Shown here in pieces: positions 45,917-54,727 of a DNA stretch of 64,000 bases. Position numbers and translations under genes: made by a program. The stretch is taken from assembly GCF_047731265.1 (NCBI RefSeq), contig NZ_CP159835.1, positions 3,534,001 through 3,598,000 on the forward strand. The letters are read 5' to 3'. How positions within the stretch are numbered: position 1 is the stretch's first letter; every line of letters begins with the position of its first letter. The stretch comes from Patiriisocius sp047731265. Lineage in GTDB: Bacteria > Bacteroidota > Bacteroidia > Flavobacteriales > Flavobacteriaceae. The notes beneath the pieces are model-generated. The model was not told the DNA's origin. It saw only the letters and a program-made list of their open reading frames with translations, and ran no database searches.

Positions 45917-46930
45917 TTACAATTTATCTGCAACAATTCTACCATCTCTATTAGCGATTTCCCATGTTGTGTGGAAAATTAGTTTGGTTCTCTTTGTCAT
46001 TAAATCGTATTCGATCTTATCTGGCGTATCTGATATTTTATGATAATCTGCATGTGTTCCATTAAAATAGAATATGACAGGGATATTGTTTTTTGCAAAA
46101 TTATAATGATCACTGCGGTAATAAAAACGGTTAGGATCATTTTCATGGTTAAAAGTATAATCCAATTCTAAATCTGAGTGCTTTTTCGCAACCTCCTCAG
46201 ATACATCATGCAATTCCTGACTTAGCTTATCGCTTCCAATTAAGTACACATAATCAGGTGTGTCCTCTTTATTTGGGTCGATACGTCCAATCATATCAAT
46301 ATTTAAATTAGTTACCGTATTTGCCAATGGGAATAATGGATTCTCTGTATAGTACCTTGAACCGTACAACCCTATTTCTTCTCCTGTAACATGTAAAAAT
46401 AAAATAGACCGTCTTGGTCCTTTTCCTTCTTTAACTGCTTTTTGAAAAGCTTCAGCCATTTCTAACATTGCCACAGTACCACTACCATCGTCATCTGCTC
46501 CATTAAACACATTGCCTTCATCATCAACACCAACGTGATCTAGGTGTGCAGAAATCACAATGATTTCTTCAGGAAACTCGCTTCCTTCAATAAAAGCTAC
46601 CACGTTTTCAGAATCTGCTGGTTCCTTTTGACTGTCAAAATAACTTGCCGGAATCTCTTGGAAATAATCACTTCCTCCTAATGGAGAAGGAATTCCTTGC
46701 TTTACGTAAAAATCTTTTATGTAATTAACTGCCATTTTTTGACCTTCACTTCCTGTCATTCTGCCTCGCATTTCATCTCCTGCATAGATGTAGAGCATTT
46801 CTTTTAGTTCTGCAGATGTAATTGTTTCAGCATACGTTTCAGCCGTTCCTTCCTTTGCATTCGTTGTTTTTTTAGAGGAGCTACAAGAAGATATAACTGC
46901 AAAAATCATTGATAGTAAAATATATTTCAT
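45917..46930 (-). CDS. M28-family zinc metallopeptidase, lipoprotein
   Basis: A 337-residue lipoprotein (lipobox VISSC, Cys16). The catalytic domain shows the two-zinc M28 pattern: SAHLDHVG (His), NGADDDGSG (bridging Asp), GEEIGLYGS (Glu), IDMIGRID (Asp) and YRSDHYNFA. The family removes N-terminal amino acids from peptides. ATG 46930 is chosen because the signal peptide starts there; the longer frame adds 22 unrelated residues. It probably works on the cell envelope in peptide nutrition. Confidence 0.92.
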   Translation of the reverse strand: MKYILLSMIFAVISSCSSSKKTTNAKEGTAETYAETITSAELKEMLYIYAGDEMRGRMTGSEGQKMAVNYIKDFYVKQGIPSPLGGSDYFQEIPASYFDSQKEPADSENVVAFIEGSEFPEEIIVISAHLDHVGVDDEGNVFNGADDDGSGTVAMLEMAEAFQKAVKEGKGPRRSILFLHVTGEEIGLYGSRYYTENPLFPLANTVTNLNIDMIGRIDPNKEDTPDYVYLIGSDKLSQELHDVSEEVAKKHSDLELDYTFNHENDPNRFYYRSDHYNFAKNNIPVIFYFNGTHADYHKISDTPDKIEYDLMTKRTKLIFHTTWEIANRDGRIVADKL

Positions 46931-47087
46931 TAGTCTGGATATAAAATTTCGTTTTGCAAAATATTCAATTTTCTGATGGTATACTAATGCCTTCAAAATC
47001 TTATCAAAAATTTAAGAAAAACGATTCCCAATATGTTAAATCACAAACACCACAATTAGTATCTTTACTATCTCAAAAACATAAGCT

Positions 47088-48467
47088 ATGCATATTGAAC
47101 AGTTATATACCGGATGTCTCTCACAAGGTGCATATTATATTGAAAGTGACGGCGAAGTTGCAGTAATTGATCCTTTACGAGAAACAAAGCCCTATTTAGA
47201 AAGAGCAGAAAGAGACAACGCTACTATCAAGTATGTCTTTGAAACTCATTTTCATGCAGATTTTGTGAGTGGCCACGTCTCTTTATCTGAAGCCACAGGA
47301 GCACCCATTATTTATGGACCTACGGCAAACCCAACTTTTGATGCTTACATAGCAAAAGATAATGAAGAATTTAAAGTTGGGAAACTTACTATAAAAGCAC
47401 TTCATACTCCAGGACATACCTTGGAAAGCACTACCTATTTGCTAAAAGATGAAAACGGAAAAGATCACGCTATTTTTACGGGAGACACGCTTTTTCTTGG
47501 AGATGTAGGAAGACCAGATCTTGCCCAAAAATCAAACGAAATAACACAAGAGGATTTAGCAGGGATGTTGTTTGATAGTCTCCGTAATAAAATTATGCCT
47601 CTTAATGGCGATGTGATTGTATATCCTGCCCATGGTGCCGGTTCTGCCTGCGGAAAAAACATGATGAAGGAAACAATTGATACTCTCGGAAACCAAAAAA
47701 AGATAAATTATGCATTGCGAAAAGATATGACCAAGGCCGAATTTATTCAAGAGGTAACTGAAGGGCTTATGCCTCCACCGGCTTATTTCCCGCTGAATGT
47801 AAAAATGAATAAAGAAGGATATGATAGCTTAGCTTCTTTAATTGAAAAAGCTTCCTTGGTGACTCCACAAAAATTTGAAGAAATTGCAAATTCAACAGGC
47901 GCCATAGTACTGGATGTTCGTGCCCAACAAGATTTTTTTGAAGGACATGTTCCTTGTTCTATTTTTATTGGTATCGACGGCGGGTTTGCCCCTTGGGTTG
48001 GTGCACTTGTAAAAGACACAAAACAACCATTACTTATAGTAGCTCCAGAAGGAAGAGAAGAAGAAACAATTACTCGTTTATCTCGTGTAGGCTTTGATAA
48101 TGTCCTCGCATTTTTAGATGGCGGAATGGAAGCTTGGAAAACATCGGGTAGAGAAATTGATACGATGCATTCTGTTTCAGCTGAAACATTAAAAACCGAA
48201 TTAAAAAACGCATCTCCCGTTTTTGATGTTCGAAAAGATAGTGAATTTGAAAATGAGCACATTCCTTCTGCCACCCATACTTCTTTGGAATTTATTAATC
48301 AATATTTAAACGAGTTTCCGTCAGACAAGCCTTTTTATATTCATTGTGCCGGAGGGTATCGCAGTGTCATTGCGAACTCCATTTTAAAAAGCCGTGGAAT
48401 TCATAATGGAATTGATGTCGCAGGTGGTTTTAAAGCTATTAAGGAAGCTGGGATTGCTGTAGAATAG
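47088..48467 (+). CDS. persulfide dioxygenase-rhodanese fusion (CstB/ETHE1-like)
   Basis: A 459-residue protein. The N-terminal metallo-beta-lactamase domain (about 1-245) has THFHADFVSGH, HTPGHTLES, FTGDTLFLGDVGRPDL and PAHGAG, the ETHE1-type iron site. Two rhodanese domains follow (about 265-360 and 370-455). The first has no active Cys (IVAPEGREEE in its place); the second has CAGGYRS (Cys ~420). Such fusions oxidise thiol persulfide to sulfite and can form thiosulfate. It is a single gene. Bacillithiol genes elsewhere in the window suggest bacillithiol persulfide as a substrate (inference). Confidence 0.9.
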   Translation: MHIEQLYTGCLSQGAYYIESDGEVAVIDPLRETKPYLERAERDNATIKYVFETHFHADFVSGHVSLSEATGAPIIYGPTANPTFDAYIAKDNEEFKVGKLTIKALHTPGHTLESTTYLLKDENGKDHAIFTGDTLFLGDVGRPDLAQKSNEITQEDLAGMLFDSLRNKIMPLNGDVIVYPAHGAGSACGKNMMKETIDTLGNQKKINYALRKDMTKAEFIQEVTEGLMPPPAYFPLNVKMNKEGYDSLASLIEKASLVTPQKFEEIANSTGAIVLDVRAQQDFFEGHVPCSIFIGIDGGFAPWVGALVKDTKQPLLIVAPEGREEETITRLSRVGFDNVLAFLDGGMEAWKTSGREIDTMHSVSAETLKTELKNASPVFDVRKDSEFENEHIPSATHTSLEFINQYLNEFPSDKPFYIHCAGGYRSVIANSILKSRGIHNGIDVAGGFKAIKEAGIAVE

Positions 48468-48492
48468 ATTACTACAAAACATAAAAAGCCCT

Positions 48493-48630
48493 TTAAGCTA
48501 AATGTACTTGAGCCAAATATGCTGCGTAGGATAAAACTAGTGTCATAATACTGAACATATAAACGGCTAAAACTGTATTGCGTTGTGGTTGTACTTTTAC
48601 TTGATCTAAACTTGTGTCTTTCGTTTTCAT
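48493..48630 (-). CDS. small single-pass membrane protein (45 residues)
   Basis: A short intact frame with ATG at 48630 and TAA at 48495-48493. Residues 1-18 are polar and basic (KTKDTSLDQVKVQPQRN), and 19-43 form one transmembrane helix (TVLAVYMFSIMTLVLSYAAY), ending QVHLA. The charge pattern predicts the N-terminus inside. No homologue comes to mind. It stands alone between the persulfide dioxygenase gene (convergent) and clpB. The clean signal-like layout makes it a likely real gene. Confidence 0.6.
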   Translation of the reverse strand: MKTKDTSLDQVKVQPQRNTVLAVYMFSIMTLVLSYAAYLAQVHLA

Positions 48631-48708
48631 AATGATTGTTTTTTAATGGTTTACATATATATGACGCACAACTGAGTACTTTTGTTACATACTAATTTAA
48701 TCTCTTCG

Positions 48709-48742
48709 AAAAAGCCGCTTGGAATTTTTAAATCCAAGCGGC
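48709..48742 (-). terminator. intrinsic terminator of clpB (minus strand)
   Basis: On the minus strand GCCGCTTGGA pairs with TCCAAGCGGC (10 bp, perfect), followed by TTTTTC. It lies about 80 bases after the clpB stop. Confidence 0.85.
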
Positions 48743-48819
48743 AACCTAAAACCAACCAATTATGAAACGGATTATTGATTTAAAATATTATATTTTAAAT
48801 CTGGGCAATCCAACCTATC

Positions 48820-51423
48820 TTATTGCGTCACTAAATCACTTTGATTTCTAAAAACCAATGTTCCATCAAAGCTGTCTAGTAAAATTATGCTATCTGTGGT
48901 TACCTTGCCTGCTAGTATTTCTTTTGAAAGCGCATTCAATACTTCTTTTTGAATGACTCTTTTAACAGGTCTTGCTCCATATTGTGGATCGTACCCTTTT
49001 TCAGCTAAATATCCTATCGCTTCATTTGTAGCATCCATAGTAATGCCTTGCTTTGCTAACATTTTGGTTAGTCCCTTTAATTGAAGACCTACAATTTTGT
49101 GAATATCCTCTTTTGAAAGTGGTGTAAACATAATAATGTCGTCAATCCTGTTTAAAAACTCTGGACGTACTGTTTGTTTTAAAAGTCCGAGCACTTCTAT
49201 TTTAGCACCTTCCATCGCAGTTTCAGGATCTTTAACGCTTTCAAATTTCTGCTGAATAATTTCACTACCCATATTACTTGTCATAATAATTATAGTGTTT
49301 TTAAAATCTGCAACGCGACCTTTGTTATCTGTCAATCTTCCTTCGTCCAACACTTGTAATAAAATATTGAAGGTATCAGGATGCGCTTTTTCAACCTCAT
49401 CCAACAACACTACAGAGTATGGCTTTCTTCTCACAGCTTCAGTTAACTGTCCTCCTTCATCGTACCCAACATAGCCAGGAGGAGCACCCACCAAGCGACT
49501 TACACTATGACGTTCTTGGTACTCACTCATATCTATGCGTGTCATCGCAGTTTCATCATCAAATAAATATTCAGCCAATGCCTTCGCTAGTTCGGTTTTA
49601 CCAACCCCAGTAGTCCCTAGGAAGAGGAAACTACCTATTGGCTTTTTTTGATCTTGCAATCCCGCCCTACTTCTTCTAATTGCATCACTCACTGCAATAA
49701 TTGCCTCTTCTTGTCCAACGACACGTTTATGTAATTCTTTCTCTAATTTGAGTAGTTTTTCGCGATCGCTTTGGAGCATTTTTGTTACAGGAATCCCTGT
49801 CCATTTTGCTACAATCTCAGCGATATCTTCATAAGTAACTTCTTCTTTTATAAGCGAATTTTCACTTTGATTTTCAGCAAGTTCTGTTTCTAATTCTGAA
49901 AGTTTTTCTTGTGCTTCTTTAATTTTTCCGTAGCGAATTTCTGCTACTTTCCCAAAATCTCCTTCTCGTTCTGCCCTTTCAGCCTCTAGTTTGTAATTTT
50001 CAATTTCAGTTTTATACTTCTGAACGTTTTCTACTACTTCTTTCTCACTTTTCCACTTTGCATTGAGTTCGTTTCTTTCTTCTTTAAGGTTTGCTAAATC
50101 GCTTCGAAGACTTTTTAGTCTTGTTTCATCTTTTTCACGTTTTATGGCTTCGATCTCAATTTCTAACTGCATTACCTTTCGGTCTAGAACATCCAATTCC
50201 TCTGGCTTGCTATTAATTTCCATTCTCATTTTACTCGCAGCCTCGTCCATTAAATCAATGGCCTTATCTGGCAAAAAACGATTGGTAATATAACGTTGCG
50301 ACAATTCTACGGCAGCAATAATTGCTTCATCTTTGATACGTACTTTGTGGTGTGCTTCGTACTTTTCTTTAATTCCACGTAGGATTGAGATAGCACTCTC
50401 GGTATCAGGTTCATTCACCTGCACTCTTTGAAAACGACGCTCTAAAGCCTTGTCTTTCTCAAAATATTTTTGGTATTCATCCAGTGTTGTAGCTCCTATT
50501 GCACGAAGCTCTCCACGAGCCAGCGCAGGCTTTAAAATATTAGCCGCATCCATTGCCCCTTGACCACCTCCAGCACCCACTAAGGTATGAATTTCATCAA
50601 TAAACAACACTATATCGCCGTCGCTAGAAGTTACTTCTTTGATAACCGCTTTTAACCTTTCTTCAAATTCACCTTTAAATTTTGCACCCGCAATAAGTGC
50701 CCCCATATCCAAGGAGTATACCACTTTCGATTTCAAATTTTCGGGGACATCCCCATCTACAATTCTATGGGCTAATCCTTCTGCAATAGCAGTTTTACCA
50801 GTACCTGGCTCTCCTACTAACATGGGGTTGTTCTTAGTACGGCGTGTTAAGATCTGAAGGATTCTTCTAATTTCTTCATCGCGACCAATTACTGGATCCA
50901 ACTTTCCATCTTGTGCTAACTGATTGAGGTTACGGGCATATTTATTTAAAGCATTGTAGGTCTCCTCTGCACTTTGCGAGGTTACCCGATCTCCTTTTCG
51001 CAATTCTTCTATGGCAGCTTTTAAGCCTTTTTCAGTAACACCCTGATCTTTTAAAGTTTGGGCGATGTTACTTTTTGAATTAAATATCGCCAACAACAAA
51101 TGCTCGATGGAAACATATTCATCATTCATTTTCTTAGCAATAATACTCGCTTCATTTACAGCTTTCCCAGCGGTTCTCGAAAGCATAATATCTACACCTG
51201 AAACTTTTGGAAAACTATCGAGCTGTTTGTCTAAAATTTGTTTCAACAGATCAACATTCACATTCAATTTTTTTAATAGAAAAGGAGTTACATTCTCATC
51301 CACTTCAAAAATGGCTTTTAATATGTGTTCATTCTCTATTTGCTGATGTCCAAAACCTTGAGCAAGTTGTTGTGATTGCTGCATTGCCTCTTGGCTTTTT
51401 ATCGTATAATTATTAAAATTCAT
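48820..51423 (-). CDS. clpB: ATP-dependent disaggregase ClpB
   Basis: An 867-residue chaperone of full family length. It has the N-terminal Clp repeats (1-145), AAA-1 with GEPGTGKTAIAEG, the long coiled-coil middle domain (about 400-525, rich in K/E), and AAA-2 with GTTGVGKTELAKA, NMGSEIIQQ and GARPVKRVIQ. The M-domain marks ClpB rather than ClpA/C. With DnaK it rescues aggregated proteins after heat stress. No clear promoter or HrcA/CIRCE site is visible upstream. Confidence 0.97.
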   Translation of the reverse strand: MNFNNYTIKSQEAMQQSQQLAQGFGHQQIENEHILKAIFEVDENVTPFLLKKLNVNVDLLKQILDKQLDSFPKVSGVDIMLSRTAGKAVNEASIIAKKMNDEYVSIEHLLLAIFNSKSNIAQTLKDQGVTEKGLKAAIEELRKGDRVTSQSAEETYNALNKYARNLNQLAQDGKLDPVIGRDEEIRRILQILTRRTKNNPMLVGEPGTGKTAIAEGLAHRIVDGDVPENLKSKVVYSLDMGALIAGAKFKGEFEERLKAVIKEVTSSDGDIVLFIDEIHTLVGAGGGQGAMDAANILKPALARGELRAIGATTLDEYQKYFEKDKALERRFQRVQVNEPDTESAISILRGIKEKYEAHHKVRIKDEAIIAAVELSQRYITNRFLPDKAIDLMDEAASKMRMEINSKPEELDVLDRKVMQLEIEIEAIKREKDETRLKSLRSDLANLKEERNELNAKWKSEKEVVENVQKYKTEIENYKLEAERAEREGDFGKVAEIRYGKIKEAQEKLSELETELAENQSENSLIKEEVTYEDIAEIVAKWTGIPVTKMLQSDREKLLKLEKELHKRVVGQEEAIIAVSDAIRRSRAGLQDQKKPIGSFLFLGTTGVGKTELAKALAEYLFDDETAMTRIDMSEYQERHSVSRLVGAPPGYVGYDEGGQLTEAVRRKPYSVVLLDEVEKAHPDTFNILLQVLDEGRLTDNKGRVADFKNTIIIMTSNMGSEIIQQKFESVKDPETAMEGAKIEVLGLLKQTVRPEFLNRIDDIIMFTPLSKEDIHKIVGLQLKGLTKMLAKQGITMDATNEAIGYLAEKGYDPQYGARPVKRVIQKEVLNALSKEILAGKVTTDSIILLDSFDGTLVFRNQSDLVTQ

Positions 51424-51550
51424 TTGATGTGTTTTTAGTGCTTATTTCTGAACTTTTATTCTTTTTAAAGGTGAATTTCAAAAGATAAGCCAAGATGGTG
51501 AAAAGACAAAATGTCCTGCTAAGCCTATGTTTTACAAGACATTTTGACAT

Positions 51551-51579
51551 AAAAAAGCCGCTCCATAAGGAAGCAGCTT
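51551..51579 (-). terminator. terminator of the decayed T9SS gene
   Basis: Minus strand: AAGCTGCTTCC and GGAGCGGCTT pair (one bulge, one wobble), loop TTAT, then TTTTTT. It is still intact although its gene is broken. Confidence 0.7.
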
Positions 51580-51603
51580 ACATTCTTTAACAGATAAAAT
51601 GTA

Positions 51604-53593
51604 TTATCTTTTAGTTTGCTTTTGTGTTGAAGTTACTCCATTAGCTTTTGCTTTCACAAAGTAAGCTCCGGCTTATAAGTCAGAAATATCGAATGAAAAT
51701 TTAGTAACATTAGGTGTTTGTTGCAATACAACTTGACCCAAAAGATTATAAATTTCCAAAGAGTCAATAGAAACATTTGATTTCATTGTTATTAAACCAT
51801 AAGCTGGATTAGGGAACATAGCGAAAGGTTCGATTTCAAAAGTAGAATTACCCAATATTGTGTTGAATGTTAAAGGCTCGCTAAACTGAAACATTTCATT
51901 TTCAACATCACAAATTGAAACTATATAAGCATCATAAGTAACCTCAGAACTCAAACCTGTTGCAGTCATTGAAGTTGTTGTTTGTGGTAATACCGCAGAT
52001 TCAAAAAGTATTGAATCCACAAGTGGATCTTCTCCGTGTAATACGATATACGTTTTATATCCGTCAAATGCTGTAGGTACTTCATCCCAAGTCATATCTG
52101 CGGTTGTATCAGTTTCATTTGACACGGTAGCGTTTGCCGTTGGATCGCAGGTTAATGGTTGGGGAGAATTACAAGTAAGGGTTAATTCAAATTCTCCTTG
52201 ACTATGTTCAGATCCAAATACATATATATAATAACGTTCAGTTTCATCTGTAGTGATTGAAATTTCAGATAGTATATCACAAGAGTCATTATTACTGGCT
52301 ATGCATTCCATTCCATCGCAAGAACCAGCGTACACTGTAATTTGTGAATCAAAATAGATATTAGTGCTTGTACATAATGAAAATACGATTTCAGAACCCA
52401 CGAACAGTGTGTTTTCAAAAGTATACCATATGCCAGCTTGACCTAGCATTAACGCACATAGATCCATTTCTTGTTTTGTTTCTGTAGCTCCTCTGGTAGT
52501 TGCATCGATGACACTGCCGCACCTAACATCCATAGCATCTATACAGGCATCGTTTTCAGGAATTGCCGTAAGCGTTCTAAAAGTTTCGTAAGTTCCGCTA
52601 TTTACGATCTCTCCAGTGCAATTAGATATTAATAAGCAGTCGTAACCTGTATTATTTGTTCGGCCTTTAGCTGTTGCGATCAATTCGCTGTCCGCTGGAA
52701 TAAATTCTGTGTAATTAGGAGTAAAAACTCCTAATCTATATATATATTTAGGGTGTATCCTTCTGTTGCTTCTGGCAAATTGTCCCAAGTAAAATCTGCG
52801 GATGTTATAGCGATATTTGAAGCGACAAAATTCTCTACAAATGGACAAGCTGGAATTGGGGGAAGTGTTCTAAATTAAGTGTAGCTAATTCAGATACTAA
52901 GTCACCTGAACAATTAGAATTTAAATAGACACTATAAGGAGCGTCTGGTGTCAAGTCCGTAAAGGTAGCGGCTAGCGCGCCAGCGGGAAGATCTTCTGTA
53001 AAAATAGAAGTATCCACCAATGGACCAGCACCACCTGAAAAAACACGTAATGTAAATCCATCCGTAGCCTCTGGTAGAGCGTCCCAAGTTAAATCTACTG
53101 ATGTAATTAAAATAGTTGTGGCAACAAAGTTATTAGGACTCGGGCAAGCTGGCCTTGGGGAAAGTGTAATACTCCAATCAAAGGGTGCTGAACTTCATCT
53201 ATTGTTCCATTGGATAAAATACTCTTCGCCTGCAAGCACTTCAAATTCTGGAATTTCTGATGCACAATAAGCGCCTCTTGGTGCTGTTAAACAAAAATCA
53301 TCGTTATATGCTACTGCTGAATCATCTGCACAATCGTTCCAAATAAACAAAGTTGTGTCTTCACCTCCAAAACAAGAGTTCACATTAATCGTTCCGGCGG
53401 CCGTGGCGGCGGATATAAACCAAGCAGAATCATTTCTATTAACTCCATTAGTCTGGGCTATAGTTGTTTGTAATATCATCCCCTTAGTTATTATAATTGC
53501 AGAGGAACAGTTATCGCGGCCGTTTTGAGCATTCATATCACAAGATACACTGGTCAAAAAAGCTATAATTAAAAATTTTGTGATTTTTTTCAT
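51604..53593 (-). pseudogene. broken T9SS-secreted protein with FN3-like domains
   Basis: A single gene with four lesions. It starts at 53593 with signal peptide KKITKFLIIAFLTSVSCDMNAQ, then a PPC-like domain. TGA at 53197-53195 (likely from TGG: W-N-N-R-stop) interrupts it. The same frame runs on through an FN3-like domain (SVDLTWDALPEATDG) to about 52872. There a frameshift leads into RTLPPIPACPFVENF, ITSADFTWDNLPEATEG. A second shift lies in a TA run near 52737-52747. The rest (51673-52735) is another PPC-like domain, an FN3 domain and a T9SS type A domain (FPNPAYGLITMKS). TAA at 51675-51673 cuts the last strand, and 22 more codons (AGAYFVKAKANGV) follow to 51604. Confidence 0.85.
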
Positions 53594-53797
53594 GCTTCAT
53601 AGTTTAACTTAATTTTTTTGTTTGGAACAGCCAATTTATTTTAAAAAATTAATTTGCTAATATTCTAAAATCAAAACAACTCTGGGTAAAAATGTCCTAC
53701 CAACCTATTCCTTTAAGATGTTAAAAAAAATACTGTAAATATTCTTCAGATGCTTTTTTTAAAGTTCGCGTAGTTTTTCTTTTTTTAAAAGACCAAA

Positions 53798-54030
53798 TCA
53801 TCCTAGGGACAATAATTGAGAAGAGCTAACCCAAGAGCGTTCTTTAAATTTCTTGTTGAAATAGGGAGATGTGGTAATACCTGTATCATAGCTAACTTCA
53901 GAAAAGGTGAAAATATTTTTTTGTAATAGTTGATATGCTTTTTGTCATCTAACTTCAAGTATAAATTGCACTGGAGTAATCCCTGTATATTGTTTCAAGA
54001 TTCGTGTAAGCCGTCGCTAGCGATAATGTA
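53798..54030 (-). pseudogene. remnant of an AraC-type helix-turn-helix domain
   Basis: The frame reads R-R-L-T-R-I-L-K, GITPVQFILEVR, stop (TGA), QKAYQLLQKN, FSEVSYDTGITTSPYFNKKF, KERSW, and ends TGA. This is the classical AraC DNA-binding pattern (LTRKLK ... R..kA..LL ... ia...Gf.s..yF...Fk). Two in-frame stops (TGA in the middle and TAG just ahead of R-R-L-T) and the missing N-terminal part show decay. In flavobacteria such C-termini belong to AraC regulators or hybrid one-component sensors. It lies just upstream of the broken T9SS gene on the same strand. Confidence 0.72.
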
Positions 54031-54059
54031 CTTTATACCAAAACAGATCCATCCACTAA

Positions 54060-54180
54060 TTCGGCGTAATAGCAATTAAAACAATACAAGAGCGTCAACA
54101 AGAAATTGACGTCTTAAAAAATAATATTAGAGAACTACAAAAATTGTAAAACCGAATTTCTATGTTAGAAAACAAGGGGA
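54060..54180 (+). pseudogene. coiled-coil C-terminal remnant, perhaps of a tail-fibre/S74-like surface protein
   Basis: The frame gives F-G-V-I-A-I-K-T-I then QERQQEIDVLKNNIRELQKL, stop (TAA 54147-54149), then NRISMLENKG. This heptad-rich end is typical of C-termini of Bacteroidota surface proteins with intramolecular chaperone domains. No start codon or upstream domain is left. The assignment beyond 'coiled-coil remnant' is tentative. Confidence 0.45.
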
Positions 54181-54321
54181 TTTATTTATGCTATGCTCTT
54201 TTAGCAGAAGACCAAGTGTCGATTTTATTCACCTTGATCTTTTTTATTTAAAATATTTTATCCTTTTTTTTATAGAAAAGAAAGGATAAAATATTTAGTT
54301 TTGCGAAAAAAATAACGGGCT

Positions 54322-54702
54322 ATGGGATTATTTAGTAGAAAAAAAACAGAACACGTCGAAGAAAAACAAATACCGTGGAACCCTCTTACTGATTTAAAAC
54401 AACTAGATGAGATAGTCGAAGAATCTAAAACAATCCCAGTAGCAATCTTTAAACATTCTACCCGATGTGGTATTAGCAGAATGGTATTGCGAAATTTTGA
54501 AAGCAGCTATGAAATCCCTGTTAACCAATTGAAAATATACTACTTAGACTTACTATCCTATCGCGACATATCTGACGAAATTGGTCATAAATTTCAAGTA
54601 ATGCACCAAAGTCCTCAATTAATAGTACTTAAAAATGGAACGGCAGTGGCAAATGCTTCGCATCATAGTATTGATGCTAGTGAGCTGAAGAATTTTGTGT
54701 AA
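54322..54702 (+). CDS. ytxJ: bacillithiol-system redox protein YtxJ
   Basis: A 126-residue thioredoxin-like protein with the YtxJ motif FKHSTRCGISRMVLRNFE; C49-G-I-S52 is the CxxS active site. IYYLDLLSYRDISDEIG and HQSPQLIVLKNG are also characteristic (cis-Pro region). It is a monothiol bacilliredoxin-like enzyme thought to reduce bacillithiol-mixed disulfides. bshB1 at 41537 shows the cell makes bacillithiol. It is a single gene, convergent with the lipoprotein at 54728. Confidence 0.9.
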   Translation: MGLFSRKKTEHVEEKQIPWNPLTDLKQLDEIVEESKTIPVAIFKHSTRCGISRMVLRNFESSYEIPVNQLKIYYLDLLSYRDISDEIGHKFQVMHQSPQLIVLKNGTAVANASHHSIDASELKNFV

Positions 54703-54727
54703 AAAAAAAGACTTTATTGGGCTCTTT

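Noticed and set aside
47783..48274. 163-codon minus-strand ORF inside the persulfide dioxygenase gene
   Set aside because: Shadow frame of strongly supported rhodanese domains; Ser/Thr-rich composition typical of antisense.
48762..48851. 29-codon plus-strand ORF across the clpB 3' end
   Set aside because: It overlaps clpB coding sequence antisense and has no recognisable feature; probably chance.
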